Under the pieces are notes generated by a model. It was given only the letters and a program-made list of their open reading frames with translations. It made no database searches and was not told the DNA's origin. 64,000 nucleotides of DNA from contig OZ025691.1 in NCBI GenBank assembly GCA_964019335.1, forward strand, positions 372,001 to 436,000. Reading direction: 5' to 3'. Positions 43,458 through 52,734 of this stretch are shown piece after piece; positions within the stretch are counted from its first letter, which is position 1; every line of letters starts with the position of its first letter. The position numbers and the translations under genes were made by a program. The stretch is from Diplonema japonicum. Its lineage: Eukaryota; Euglenozoa; Diplonemea; Diplonemida; Diplonemidae.

Positions 43458-44586
43458 TCTTTCCGATCGCAAATATAAAACACGTGGAAGAATCGTGGAA
43501 GAAATGGATCTGTTGAAGGGACCTGGCGGACTAGGCGGAAGGCTTCAGACAGAAGAGGTGCGGAACCACCGCAGATCGACTTTTTTCTTTTTTTCTTTTT
43601 TTTTTGAACCTTTCGAAACCTCATCTCTTTTGGCGTCCCAGTGGAAGAACGTATTGCAGATTGCTCAGGGTGACGAACAGGCAGCACGAGCGTGCGTCCC
43701 GGCTTGGGTTGAGTTGCACACCGCACGCATTAAGGACACGACGTGGAACGCAGAACAGCTTTGCTGATGTAATCAAGTAGACAGTTCATGCTTCGTTGCG
43801 CACTTAACGCCACTTATGTTGCAATCAAAGCCCCATCTTTGTTTCTTTTTGTTATTATTTGGCACGCTGCGCAATGGCTGGAGTCGTTGCAAGAGTGCTG
43901 ATTGACGATTCAGTCAGCAGAGTAGTTATGTTGCGGTAAGGAATATATAAAACCAGCGCCCCCTCTTTTTTTCCCCCCCGAACGCGAGACAGACCATGAC
44001 AGCAAGAGAGCGTCTTAAAAAGTCCGACTGAGAAGCCTAAGCCGAGCTATGGGGACCTAAGACGGGCCTAACACTATTGCCTAGCGCTTGGCTGCCTTAG
44101 GTACTATTTCTTTAGTCATGTTTCCACGTGACCCCCTTTTTTTTTTTGCTGGAACAAGTAAACAAACCTTTGAAAATAATTGTTATTGCAAGAGTTGCGG
44201 CAGCTACCGTAGGTGAAAAAAAAAGAAAACGGCTGGCGCAGATAAACAAACTTCGAAAACGGATTGGCCTGCACAAGCAAAAAAAAAAAAAAAAAAAAAA
44301 ACCCTTCAGATCTCCTTTTTCCATGTATTTATTTCATATTTCATCGAATTTTAAGAAAACTATTCGTTGGTGCAGTTGCACAAGAAATAACCTTCCTTCT
44401 TTTATAAGGCACAAAAGTGCGCGCAAGCTAACGCCAGAATAGTGTTTTCTATTTGTTTATTTATAGTAATATACTCTTTTATTAATTTAATTATTAACGA
44501 ACCGGTTGGGGGGGGGGGGGGGGAGAGAGAGAATGTTAAAGCCTTTTAAGTCCTTTGCGGAAGCATTACCGAAGAAAATACCCCCC
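43458..44586. other. 1.1-kb non-coding spacer with R1 repeat
   Basis: Holds R1 copy 4 (43615-43850), then mixed sequence, A runs and a G run near 44508-44523. A basic open frame near 44160-44290 is not supported by any start or splice signal. No gene is called. Confidence 0.6.
43615..43850 (+). repeat. Interspersed repeat family R1, copy 4
   Basis: Shares AGTGGAAGAAC, the CTCAGGGTGACGAACAGGCA core, GGGTTGAGTTGCACACC, CGCATTAAGGACA and GTAATCAAGTAGACAGTTC with the copy at 7075-7372, and CAATCAAAGCCCCAT with the tail of copy 1. Confidence 0.75.
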
Positions 44587-44620
44587 TCCCCTATCATTTC
44601 CTTTTTTTTTTGTACTTCAG
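44587..44620 (+). promoter_or_regulatory. Predicted trans-splice acceptor
   Basis: A pyrimidine tract ending GTACTTCAG, 19 bases before ATG 44640. Confidence 0.6.
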
Positions 44621-44639
44621 TACCTTGAGCCACCTCAGG

Positions 44640-45020
44640 ATGTTCTCAAAAAACCTGCGATTTCAGCACAGCACGGTAAAGCCCAGCGTGGCATGGAGTG
44701 AACGAATAGGAAGAGAGAGAAAGGCAAAAATGCTACACGACAGAAATACTACATTCCTTTCGGTGTGCGACCCTGCCGCAGGTACCTTACCGCGGAGCAA
44801 GGCAGAGCGCTACAACGAGACACTGAGCTCGATAGAAGGTGACATGGTTAGGTCATCAAAGAAGACGCGCGGCATCTTACGAGACATTCGGAGGCTTAAA
44901 CAAGTTATTCTTAATACCTTTAAGACGCCTGTCTCTTCTGTCAAAGGCACAGCACGATACGGCTCTTTTCCAAGATCAGAGTGCGGGGTGCCAACATTAA
45001 AAGCCACGTCTTGCAAATAG
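44640..45020 (+). CDS. Small basic protein of unknown function
   Basis: 126 residues, one exon, from the first ATG after a clear acceptor. The N-terminus (MFSKNLRFQHSTVKPSVAW) is basic with hydroxylated residues and could be a mitochondrial presequence. The middle is a charged helix (SKAERYNETLSSIEGDMVRS); the end is basic. No domain is recognised. The spacing to the next gene is short (66 bases), as expected inside an array. Confidence 0.55.
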   Translation: MFSKNLRFQHSTVKPSVAWSERIGRERKAKMLHDRNTTFLSVCDPAAGTLPRSKAERYNETLSSIEGDMVRSSKKTRGILRDIRRLKQVILNTFKTPVSSVKGTARYGSFPRSECGVPTLKATSCK

Positions 45021-45086
45021 AATTTCTTTTTTTTTTTTTTTTTAGCACATGTTAAATAAAAACAAATCCTTATTTCCAGGAAGGGT

Positions 45087-47780
45087 ATGGTAGTGATACC
45101 CAACCTCCTAAAATGCACGAAGGGTGCGCTCAGCGACAGCTCTTGGGATGGGATGCCGGTCTCACTCCCTGTGGTGGGCAGCCTGAGCTTGGTCAGAAGG
45201 AAACGCGTGCCGAAAAGGGGAATTGTCCTTGGAGAGAGGATCATGGTTCAAGACAAAGCAGGAACGGAGACGGCGGGGCCAGAGGCAAAAGGGTTCGACA
45301 TTCTCAGCGATGCCATCGACAAAGCAACCGACATCATGAAGGGGCAGTACAGCGAGAAGGGGCTGAGCGAGCTGTGGGAGGTGATGGGCGAGTGGCTCGT
45401 GCGGCTTAAAGCCACGAAACACCTCACCGACGCATTGCACACCTCAGAAGCGATATTCAATGAAAGCATCCAACCTGCAGACAAGCAACCTTGCCCTTGC
45501 CAAACACGCTGCAAGACGGTATTTGTGGTTCTCGAACAACTTTTAAGCATTCTTGCCAAACTGTTACCACAAGCCGCCTCGCTTTCTCAGTCACTCCTCG
45601 CCGAGCTTCACTTGTGCACATTTGTCACACCCGCTGAGGCCGCCCCCCTCCCGTCCCTTCTCTCATCGCGTGATAACGCCGCCGAAGCTTCCCTTGCTGC
45701 ACGTTTTCAACATAAGAAAACCTTCTTCCAGGCATCCCGTATGCTCGCCAGCCGTCTCTCCGGTGGCAAGGACGACGCAGAAGCCCTCTCCAAGCAAAAA
45801 GAGAAGGAACAGCTCGTCCTCGAAACAGTCATCAAGGTGTGGCAGAATCAGTTGGTCGGCCGGTTGTTCCACGGCTGGCGGCAGGCGAAGTCCTTACGGA
45901 TGAAAGAAGAGAAACACAAGACACAGATAAGCAATTTGGTGAGAAAGTGCGTTCAACTAGAGAGTGTTGTGCGTGGGAAGAAAATAAAGGAGAAGCACGC
46001 ATCGGAGAGGGCGACAGAAGCAGAGGAGATGCTAAATCAAGTGGAGGCTGCGAACAGCACGCTGATACAGAAGCAAGACCAGCAGATCACAAGCTTGAAG
46101 GGAAAGGTGAAGACGCTGGAGACGTTGCTGCAAGAGGTACGCAGCGAGTCGACAAAGACGGTGTGCGAGCTAGAGAGGAAGAACGACGCCATCTACGCGT
46201 TGCTGAAGAAGATCACAGAGGTCGACTTCGAGACATCACAGCGACTGAAGGTGGCTCACATCATCAACCACGACGCGCTGTCAGAGTCAGAAATGCTCAT
46301 CAAGTGGGCCAACGCTCTATTGGTGGAACACCCCCTGTACAGGGACATCTACTACCTAGACAGCCTTTCGCAAGGCACGGCATTACTCGACAGCTTTTAC
46401 ATGTTGCTGGGGTCCATCTCACCATTCCACATCACGGCAAGCATGGTAGAACAGCACATGAAACTAACCTCTGAAAAGGACAAAGCAGAGAACATCTTGC
46501 TAGGTTGCGAAGTCCTCGGCATCACGCCCAACATCGATATCCAGGAGCTCTCGGGCGGCACTGCGGAGGATGTCGACCTCATGCCGCACAACTACCAAGT
46601 CTTTATCTCCTCGCTGTTTCAAAGGTTCTGCTCGAGCGACAATCACCAGGTGAGCTTCGCTGACCACCAGTACGACATGCTCCCCCGCTCCGCAGATGTA
46701 GAGCGGCTGTCCGCACAGGAATGGGAAGGAAGGCTACAGCAATCAGATGCGCTGACAAAAAAATGGCGTGCCGTCGGCCATGCTGTTCAAGTACGGACCT
46801 GGATGAAAGTCTCCAACATCTTCAAAAGAAAAGAGGACCCCGACTCTGATCACATGACACCAACAGAGCTGCACGACTTTGGCCTGTTCACAACCTTCCG
46901 GAAGGCCCGCGTGATACCGCTTTTCCAAAAGTTGTCACCAACGATGAACACAACACAGTTGGAAGATGACATACAGACGGTGAAGGCGTTGTTTGAGAAG
47001 CACTTCAAAAGCTTGCGTCGGGTGTTCAAGACCTACTCGATGAAGGCTGCAGAGAAGGAGAGAACAACGGGTGGGAAGGACAAGTTCATGACGATCGACG
47101 AGTTTTGGCGGCTGATCACCGACTCAAAAGTGTCGGGGCGGGCATACACAAGACTGCAAATAGCGAATACTTTTGAGAAGGCGAACTCCGACTCTGATGA
47201 CGTTCTGGATCCAAGCGAATGGGTGGAGGCACTGCTGCGGATTGCTGTAGGGATCAAAGCACCGGAGGGTACTCAACTGAAGGAGAAGGTCAGGATATTC
47301 ATCGAGGACCATATACTTGTGAATACGAAGGCAGTCCTAACAGTGGAGTTCAAGAAGATGGTGTACCAGTCAAGCGTGCAAACGCTGCTTCAAGAACACA
47401 GAGACGGCATGGCGAACATGTTTAGCTACTACGCCTCAAAGAACAAGAGGGACAAACGAGCAGACGCCGGAAAAGAGCTAGACTTCGAAGAGTACAGTGC
47501 TTTTGTGGGCAACATCAACGTGTCCGAGCGCATCACAATGAACACGGACATCAGGCAGCTCTACTACAACGTGCTCGGCGAAGCTGCCAGCTCCGCCAAG
47601 GGTCTTCTGTTCCACGAGTTCCTCGAAGTCATCAGCGCCCTCGCGTGCTACAAGTACCCCAACCCCTTCCTCTCTCTCAATCAAAAGCTCGAGGCTTTCA
47701 TCACAGGCGTCCTCATGCCCAAAGAGGCCTGGAGGCGGTCACGCATCGCCATCCAATCTGTTAATAAATTCAGACTGTGA
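45087..47780 (+). CDS. Coiled-coil protein with calponin-homology-like domain and EF-hands
   Basis: 897 residues, one exon, from the first ATG after acceptor CCAG 45079. Residues about 55-270 are helical; about 280-385 are coiled coil. About 395-520 resemble a calponin-homology domain: SEMLIKWANALLVEHP, then a region with LGITPNIDIQELSGG and a closing YQVFISSLFQRFCS helix. About 640-880 hold EF-hand-like pairs; the clearest loop is NSDSDDVLDPSEW near 700, with acidic or Asn ligands at positions 1, 3, 5, 9 and 12. CH domains bind actin or microtubules and EF-hands bind calcium, so a calcium-responsive cytoskeletal or flagellar protein is likely. The CH call is moderate. Confidence 0.75.
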   Translation: MVVIPNLLKCTKGALSDSSWDGMPVSLPVVGSLSLVRRKRVPKRGIVLGERIMVQDKAGTETAGPEAKGFDILSDAIDKATDIMKGQYSEKGLSELWEVMGEWLVRLKATKHLTDALHTSEAIFNESIQPADKQPCPCQTRCKTVFVVLEQLLSILAKLLPQAASLSQSLLAELHLCTFVTPAEAAPLPSLLSSRDNAAEASLAARFQHKKTFFQASRMLASRLSGGKDDAEALSKQKEKEQLVLETVIKVWQNQLVGRLFHGWRQAKSLRMKEEKHKTQISNLVRKCVQLESVVRGKKIKEKHASERATEAEEMLNQVEAANSTLIQKQDQQITSLKGKVKTLETLLQEVRSESTKTVCELERKNDAIYALLKKITEVDFETSQRLKVAHIINHDALSESEMLIKWANALLVEHPLYRDIYYLDSLSQGTALLDSFYMLLGSISPFHITASMVEQHMKLTSEKDKAENILLGCEVLGITPNIDIQELSGGTAEDVDLMPHNYQVFISSLFQRFCSSDNHQVSFADHQYDMLPRSADVERLSAQEWEGRLQQSDALTKKWRAVGHAVQVRTWMKVSNIFKRKEDPDSDHMTPTELHDFGLFTTFRKARVIPLFQKLSPTMNTTQLEDDIQTVKALFEKHFKSLRRVFKTYSMKAAEKERTTGGKDKFMTIDEFWRLITDSKVSGRAYTRLQIANTFEKANSDSDDVLDPSEWVEALLRIAVGIKAPEGTQLKEKVRIFIEDHILVNTKAVLTVEFKKMVYQSSVQTLLQEHRDGMANMFSYYASKNKRDKRADAGKELDFEEYSAFVGNINVSERITMNTDIRQLYYNVLGEAASSAKGLLFHEFLEVISALACYKYPNPFLSLNQKLEAFITGVLMPKEAWRRSRIAIQSVNKFRL

Positions 47781-47858
47781 AGGGGCTTTCCAGTCCCTAT
47801 TTGCTTTAGACCAGTTTTTCTTTTTTTTCCTTGTGTGCACACTGAAATTTTAACGAGT

Positions 47859-47894
47859 TTTTTTCCTCTTCTACACACGAATATCGCGCTACAG
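47859..47894 (+). promoter_or_regulatory. Predicted trans-splice acceptor
   Basis: A TTTTTTTCCTCTTC tract, then GCGCTACAG, 17 bases before ATG 47912. Confidence 0.55.
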
Positions 47895-47911
47895 GCAATA
47901 CTTATCTCAAC

Positions 47912-49794
47912 ATGAAGCGTAGTGCATCTGGCAGTGACGCCGCGGCTAAGAAGCCGCGTGCCGTGAAGGTCGCCTTGTTGTCTGTTTTCAACAAGTCGGG
48001 GCTTGTCGAGGTGGGGAAGGAGCTTGCTGCTCTTAACTTCTCCCTTGCCGCAAGCGGTGGCACTTCGAAGGCCTTGAAGGGTGCTGGTCTTAAGTGCGAC
48101 GATGTCTCTGACCTCACCAAGGCCCCCGAGATGCTCGGTGGGAGGGTGAAGACCCTGCACCCTGCTGTGCACGGTGGTATCCTTGCTAGGGAGACGGAGC
48201 AGGACATGGGCGAGCTCGCCAACCGTGGCTACAGCCCCATCGACCTGGTTTTCTGCAACCTGTACCCCTTCTTGGAGGTCATCAAGAAGGACGGCGTGAC
48301 CATCGCCCAGGCTGTCGAGGAGGTCGACATCGGTGGTGTGACCCTTCTCAGGGCCGCCGCCAAGAACCACGCCAGGGTGACCGTTGTGTGCGACCCCACT
48401 GACTACCCCACCATCATCTCCGAGCTCAAGGCCAACGGTGAGGTCTCCCTTGAGACCAGGAAGAAGCTTGCTGTGAAGGCCTTCGAGCACACTGCCCAGT
48501 ACGACGCTGCCATCAGCCAGCACTTCCGCTCGCAGTACCTTGGCACCACCTCCGAGAAGCCTTGCCAGATGCCCCTCCGTTACGGGTGCAACCCCCACCA
48601 GAAGCCCTCGCAGGTGTGGACCGAGAACTGCCCCCTCCCCATCACCATTGCTGCCGGCAGCCCTGGGTACATCAACTTCCTTGACGCCCTGAACAGTTGG
48701 GCGCTTGTGTCCGAGCTGAAGGCCGCCCTCAACCTTCCCGCTGCGGCCTCCTTCAAGCACGTGTCGCCTGCGGGTGCTGCTGTCGGTGTCGCCCTTACTG
48801 ACGACGAGAAGAAGGTGTGCCAGGTTGCCGACCTTGAGCTCACCCCCCTTGCCTCTGCCTACGCGAGGGCCAGGGGCGCCGACAGGATGTCGTCCTTCGG
48901 TGACTGGGTGGCCCTGTCTGACGAGTGCGACTCCGCCACCGCCAAGATCATCTCCCGTGAGGTGTCCGACGGTGTGATCGCCCCCGGGTACAGCGCAGAG
49001 GCACTTGAGATCCTGAAGAAGAAGAAGGGTGGCAAGTACACCTGCCTGATCATGGACCCCCAGTTCAAGCCCACGGACATGGAGCTCCGCACTGTGTACG
49101 GGATCCAGATGCAGCAGCCCAGGAACTCGACCCTTATCACCCCCGAGCTTCTGAAGAACGTTACCACCAAGAACAAGGACGTGAAGGAGGGCGAGCGTGA
49201 TTTGATCGTGGCGGCCATCGCTGCCAAGTACACGCAGTCGAACAGCGTTGTGTACGCGGCCAAGGGGATGTGCGTGGGGATCGGGGCGGGGCAGCAGAGC
49301 CGTATCCACTGCACGAGGCTGGCCGGTGAAAAGGCGGACAACTACTGGATGAGGTTCCACCCCAAGGTGCTGAGCATGGAGTTTGTGAAGGGTGCCAAGA
49401 GGGCTGACAAGTCGAACGCCATTGACCTGTTCGTGACTGGCGAGGCGGAGCACTGCACGGAGGAGGAAAGGAAGGCGTGGGAGGCAACGTACGCTGCGGG
49501 GAAGGTGCCTGCCTTCCTGACACAGGCAGAGAGGAAGGAGTGGATGAAGAAGGCGGAGAACAGGGCCATTGCGTCTGACGCATTCTTCCCCTTCTCGGAC
49601 AATATCCACCGTGCGCATGCTTCCGGTGTGAAGTACATCGTGGCCCCAGGTGGTTCCACCAATGACAAGGTTTGTATTTGAAAAAGATGGGTTTTTTTTT
49701 TTAATTTTTATTTCTTTCACAGGTTGTCATCGACACTGCTGACAGCTACGGGATGGTTATCTGCCACACCAACCTCAGGCTTTTCCACCACTAG
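47912..49794 (+). CDS. ATIC: Bifunctional AICAR transformylase / IMP cyclohydrolase
   Basis: Exons 47912-49669 and 49723-49794 give 609 residues, close to the 592 of human ATIC. The intron (53 nt, GTTTGT to TTTCACAG) joins in phase and supplies the conserved end LRLFHH. The enzyme performs the last two steps of de novo purine synthesis: formylation of AICAR with 10-formyl-tetrahydrofolate, then ring closure to IMP. The N-terminal cyclohydrolase (MGS-like) domain shows [22 protein letters not shown] and [18 protein letters not shown]. The transformylase domain shows [10 protein letters not shown] and the catalytic Lys-His pair in [11 protein letters not shown] (about 280). Codons are strongly GC-ended, more so than in most neighbours, suggesting high expression. 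It produces a 679-codon antisense open frame that is not a gene. Confidence 0.97.
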
Positions 49795-50119
49795 GTTGCA
49801 CTTTGAAGCACCAAGGAATGTTCCTCTTAGAACTGTCTTCCCCTTTTAAAAGTTTTTTTTTCATGTTGTTTTTATTTTATTTTTTGCTATCAGTGTTGGG
49901 CTTCAAAAGACGTCCCCGCCGTCCTCTCCCTGCCCCCTTGCTTCGAGAGAAAAGAGGAAAGAAAAGAGTATGATCAGGCGAGTTTTTTTTTTTTTTTTCC
50001 TTCATTTTTTTTTCTTTTTTTTTTTTAGGAAAGGGGTTTTATCTTTATTTTTCCTTCTTTTCTTTTCATTTTTTTCTTCCCCCCCTCACCCCCTTTTTCT
50101 CGGTTTTTTTTTCTTTGCA
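49795..50119. other. Intergenic spacer, T-rich
   Basis: 3' region of ATIC followed by several T/C tracts (49985-50118) that could carry an acceptor for the short frame at 50120. No other gene is seen. Confidence 0.55.
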
Positions 50120-50274
50120 ATGGTTTCAGTGATAAATCGCCCACAGAAGGAACTTAAAGATGAATTGCGAGCAGTATAGAAACTAAGGTGGCAACCGAGG
50201 ATCGCATCAACAACATCAACAAGCAGTTCGTTCACTTCGCAGCAGATGAGCGGCGTTATGTGAGGAAACAGTAG
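50120..50274 (+). pseudogene. Short broken reading frame, unknown
   Basis: ATG 50120 opens a charged 19-residue frame (MVSVINRPQKELKDELRAV) that stops at 50177. The next frame continues naturally from the same place (IETKVATEDRINNINKQF, then VHFAADERRYVRKQ and stop at 50272). Together they look like one small helical protein interrupted by a one-base shift, or by an intron too short (14 nt) to be believable. It could be decayed, mis-sequenced, or the tail of an unseen exon. Confidence 0.35.
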
Positions 50275-50309
50275 AATAGAAAAAGGCTTCAGCTTTTCAG
50301 CGAACGTGT

Positions 50310-50800
50310 TTTTTTTTTTTTTTTTTTTTTTTTTTTAGGCGATCCTGCCCTCCCTCTGTCTCTTGTTTGCCCCTTCCTCCTGTTTCATCCGCCTCCTCCG
50401 GGTCGGACCTCCTGTGCTTGCTCTATCCTCGCCACAAGATCGTACAGCCTCCCCTCTCCTCCGACGTGGTGCACTCGTCGCGCAGCAGCTGGGAGTACTC
50501 TTCGCCTCCTCCCCGCCGCACTCCTCCATCACTTGTTTCACCCCCCAAACGTTTCCACCGCAAAGGGGCGGAACTGCTTGTGAGCCTCCTTGCACGCTTC
50601 CATGTGCTTCTTCTTCTTCGCCTCCTGGACCTTGTTCGCAGCATAGCCAGCAGTTTTTGAAAGCCTGTTCCAGGTTGCCCACCGTCCTCGGGTGCACCAC
50701 CGTCACATCCACCGCCAGCCCGTGGCCATTTCCTTGTATCCCGCTCGGAGAAGGATGCGATGTTCGCCACTCTCAGGTGCCCGGCAGCTCCTCAGGCCCA
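50310..50800 (-). pseudogene. Frameshifted LINE-like retroelement remnant with poly(A) tail
   Basis: Read on the - strand, fragments in shifting frames match the C-terminal region of non-LTR-type retroelement polyproteins: ILLRAGYKEMATG, then LAVDVTVVHPRTVGNLEQAF, then AANKVQEAKKKKHMEACKEA followed by HKQFRPFAVETFGG. The order A(D)VL...LAVDVTVVHP...K...F.P.AVETFG is the usual one. The - strand ends CAGGATCGCCTAA and a run of about 30 A, a 3' poly(A) tail. The 5' part is missing. At least two frameshifts make it non-functional. Confidence 0.65.
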
Positions 50801-50945
50801 GCCCTCCCCTCCTTACTGCTTTTTTTTTTGAACCCCGCAAGAAAAACACCATGTTTCACAGGGATAGGGTTTTTTTTTACTCTTTTTTTTTCTTATTTTT
50901 ACATTCGAACTCTTCAAAAAAAAAAAAAAGAAAAAAAAGTGTTAC

Positions 50946-51155
50946 ATGGGAACACCGCCTCCTCAAGGAGACCTTCTGACATGGGTGATGAGGGATTACG
51001 TGCTGCCGGGGGTCGTGTTCTTCGCGATGGTGTTCTACCTGATCAAGCATGTGTTCAAACCGGCGGCGGAGCTGAACATCCTGAGGAGCATCACAAGGGA
51101 GGGGATGGAGATGCCTGTCGAAGAAGTACCGGAGGAGGACCTCAAAAAGGAATAA
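50946..51155 (+). CDS. Short transmembrane reading frame, perhaps first exon of the oxygenase gene
   Basis: 69 codons from ATG 50946 (MGTPPPQGDLLTWVMRDYVL). A TM helix lies at about 20-36 (LPGVVFFAMVFYLIKHV), then a basic/acidic helix. As a stand-alone gene it would be a tiny single-pass protein. Alternatively a GTACCG donor at 51127 and an AG ending 51172 would join it in phase to the oxygenase frame, which has no early ATG and no acceptor of its own. That would give a type II membrane-anchored oxygenase, a common topology for prolyl-4-hydroxylases. Confidence 0.55.
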   Translation: MGTPPPQGDLLTWVMRDYVLPGVVFFAMVFYLIKHVFKPAAELNILRSITREGMEMPVEEVPEEDLKKE

Positions 51156-51172
51156 AACCCCCACATGAAGAG

Positions 51173-52630
51173 GAAAACACAAAAAGAAAACGAATTGAGG
51201 CAAGCGAAACAGCAGAATGGTTAAAAATCGACGCGGAACGTGCCGTCGCATCAAGCAAAGGAGTAGACACAGAGGGGCTTAAGAAAGAGATGAAGGAGCT
51301 ATCGGTCACGATTAGAGAATTGAAAAAAGCCGAACCAAAGGACTCCGTGACGCTTCAAACCTGCATCAACAGAATGAACGCGATCCGTTCGTTCTTCGCC
51401 GCCAGCAACAGCAGAAAGCGGGTCCTCACCGATACGGATTCTCATAAAAAGTCCAAACCGGAGATCCCATCACACCCTGTCCAGGTCCCCTGCAGCGTCC
51501 CGCTTTACCGTCGATCGTCCTTCACACAGATGGGAGATGAAGTGGAGAAAAGATCAAAATGCAGACATGTTTTGAGTGATAAGATCCTGGACACAATGCT
51601 GGCAGGGGTTGAAGCGCCGTACTCGAATCCCGATGCATTCAAAACGTCGGATTTGAAATGTGAAATCTGTTTGTGGAACGTTACCTCGTATTTCCTTACA
51701 AACGGGTGGGAACAACATGCTAAGGAAACCCTCCTTCCTCTGATCAGCGACGAGACCCAAAATGGGTACCTCGCACTGCTGAAGGGTATTGTGTTGGAAT
51801 CCACGGGCAGCCCCTCGGAACTGTTCACAAAACACTACACAGCAGCGGTGACTATGAACGGACACATTGGGAAGACGTACTTCGGTGTGTGCAACATGGA
51901 GGAACATTCGCTTCCGCTGTCGATCTTCAAAGACTTCCGCATCATATCGAAGGAGGCGAACACCATTCAGCACCGGGACATGAAACGGTTGTTAAAACAC
52001 GTTATGTTCAACAAAAGGGGAATGGACGCATACCCGTCGTCGTGCCCAACGAAAGAGATCAAAGCCGCTAACCACGTTTGTGTCAGGCATCTCATTAGCC
52101 CTTCGGTGGTCGCACTGCTATCCCAGCACTACAACGATCTAATTACAACAGGCGCTGTGACATTCGGAGACAGAAGGACTGCAAGGTACTTCGCGTACAA
52201 CGATCCCTTGGCCAGGATTGTCATGGCACAGTTGACTCCTTACATTAAGAATCTTGTGGGTACTGATGTAAAACCGTCTTACTCATACATGATTTCGTAC
52301 AGAGACGCGTCTGAGCTTGTTCCCCATCAGGACAGAGAGCAGGCTGAGATTGTTGTGTCAATACAGCTTTCGATGACACCTGAATGCGATGTGTGGCCTT
52401 TGTGCATTGGGAACATACCACAGCCGCCCAAAAGGGGAGACGCGCCCCGTCCAGCACCCCATGACACATCGTCTCATGTGATGTATAACGGCGATGCCGT
52501 CATATTCAAGGGCCGTGTTATGATCCATTGGAGGGACGTGATCCCCCCTGGCACGGAGACCACCGTCTTGCTCGTGCACTATGTCCACTCCGACTTCAAA
52601 GGATCCCTTAAAACAGGGTTCAATGACTGA
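51173..52630 (+). CDS. 2-oxoglutarate/Fe(II)-dependent oxygenase
   Basis: The frame is open upstream; the first exon is probably 50946-51126 (see that entry), giving a protein of about 545 residues. The N-terminal third is charged helix. The catalytic core is C-terminal: SYSYMISYRDASELVPHQDR with the iron-binding His-x-Asp (bases 52325-52333), then VSIQLSM, a WPL motif, GDAVIFKGRVMIHWRDV with the second His, and VLLVHYV. The WPL...GD...F.G...HWR...HYV series is typical of a group of Fe(II)/2OG dioxygenases. The basic residue that usually binds 2-oxoglutarate after the PPG is not obvious. The substrate cannot be inferred. Confidence 0.75.
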   Translation, partial: ENTKRKRIEASETAEWLKIDAERAVASSKGVDTEGLKKEMKELSVTIRELKKAEPKDSVTLQTCINRMNAIRSFFAASNSRKRVLTDTDSHKKSKPEIPSHPVQVPCSVPLYRRSSFTQMGDEVEKRSKCRHVLSDKILDTMLAGVEAPYSNPDAFKTSDLKCEICLWNVTSYFLTNGWEQHAKETLLPLISDETQNGYLALLKGIVLESTGSPSELFTKHYTAAVTMNGHIGKTYFGVCNMEEHSLPLSIFKDFRIISKEANTIQHRDMKRLLKHVMFNKRGMDAYPSSCPTKEIKAANHVCVRHLISPSVVALLSQHYNDLITTGAVTFGDRRTARYFAYNDPLARIVMAQLTPYIKNLVGTDVKPSYSYMISYRDASELVPHQDREQAEIVVSIQLSMTPECDVWPLCIGNIPQPPKRGDAPRPAPHDTSSHVMYNGDAVIFKGRVMIHWRDVIPPGTETTVLLVHYVHSDFKGSLKTGFND

Positions 52631-52734
52631 GAGTCAGAGTAGGTGTTATCATCGCCGTGCCAAGCAGCTTCGTTACTTTTTTTTTATTTTTTTTTATGAG
52701 TTTTTGTAAGCCGTGTAGATAGGAAAAACACAAT

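Noticed and set aside
44128-44442. Basic frame EKKRKRLAQINKLRKRIGLH in the spacer
   Set aside because: Short, coded across A runs, without acceptor or neighbouring exon support.
47681-49720. 679-codon open frame on the - strand
   Set aside because: Exact antisense of ATIC; its openness follows from the GC-ended codons of ATIC. The product is low-complexity (Leu, Gly, His, Val) with no domain.
50363-50945. N-terminal extension of the oxygenase frame into the region upstream of 50946
   Set aside because: This part is the antisense of the retroelement remnant and then the wrong frame of the TM exon; it is Pro/Ser/Cys-rich by accident.
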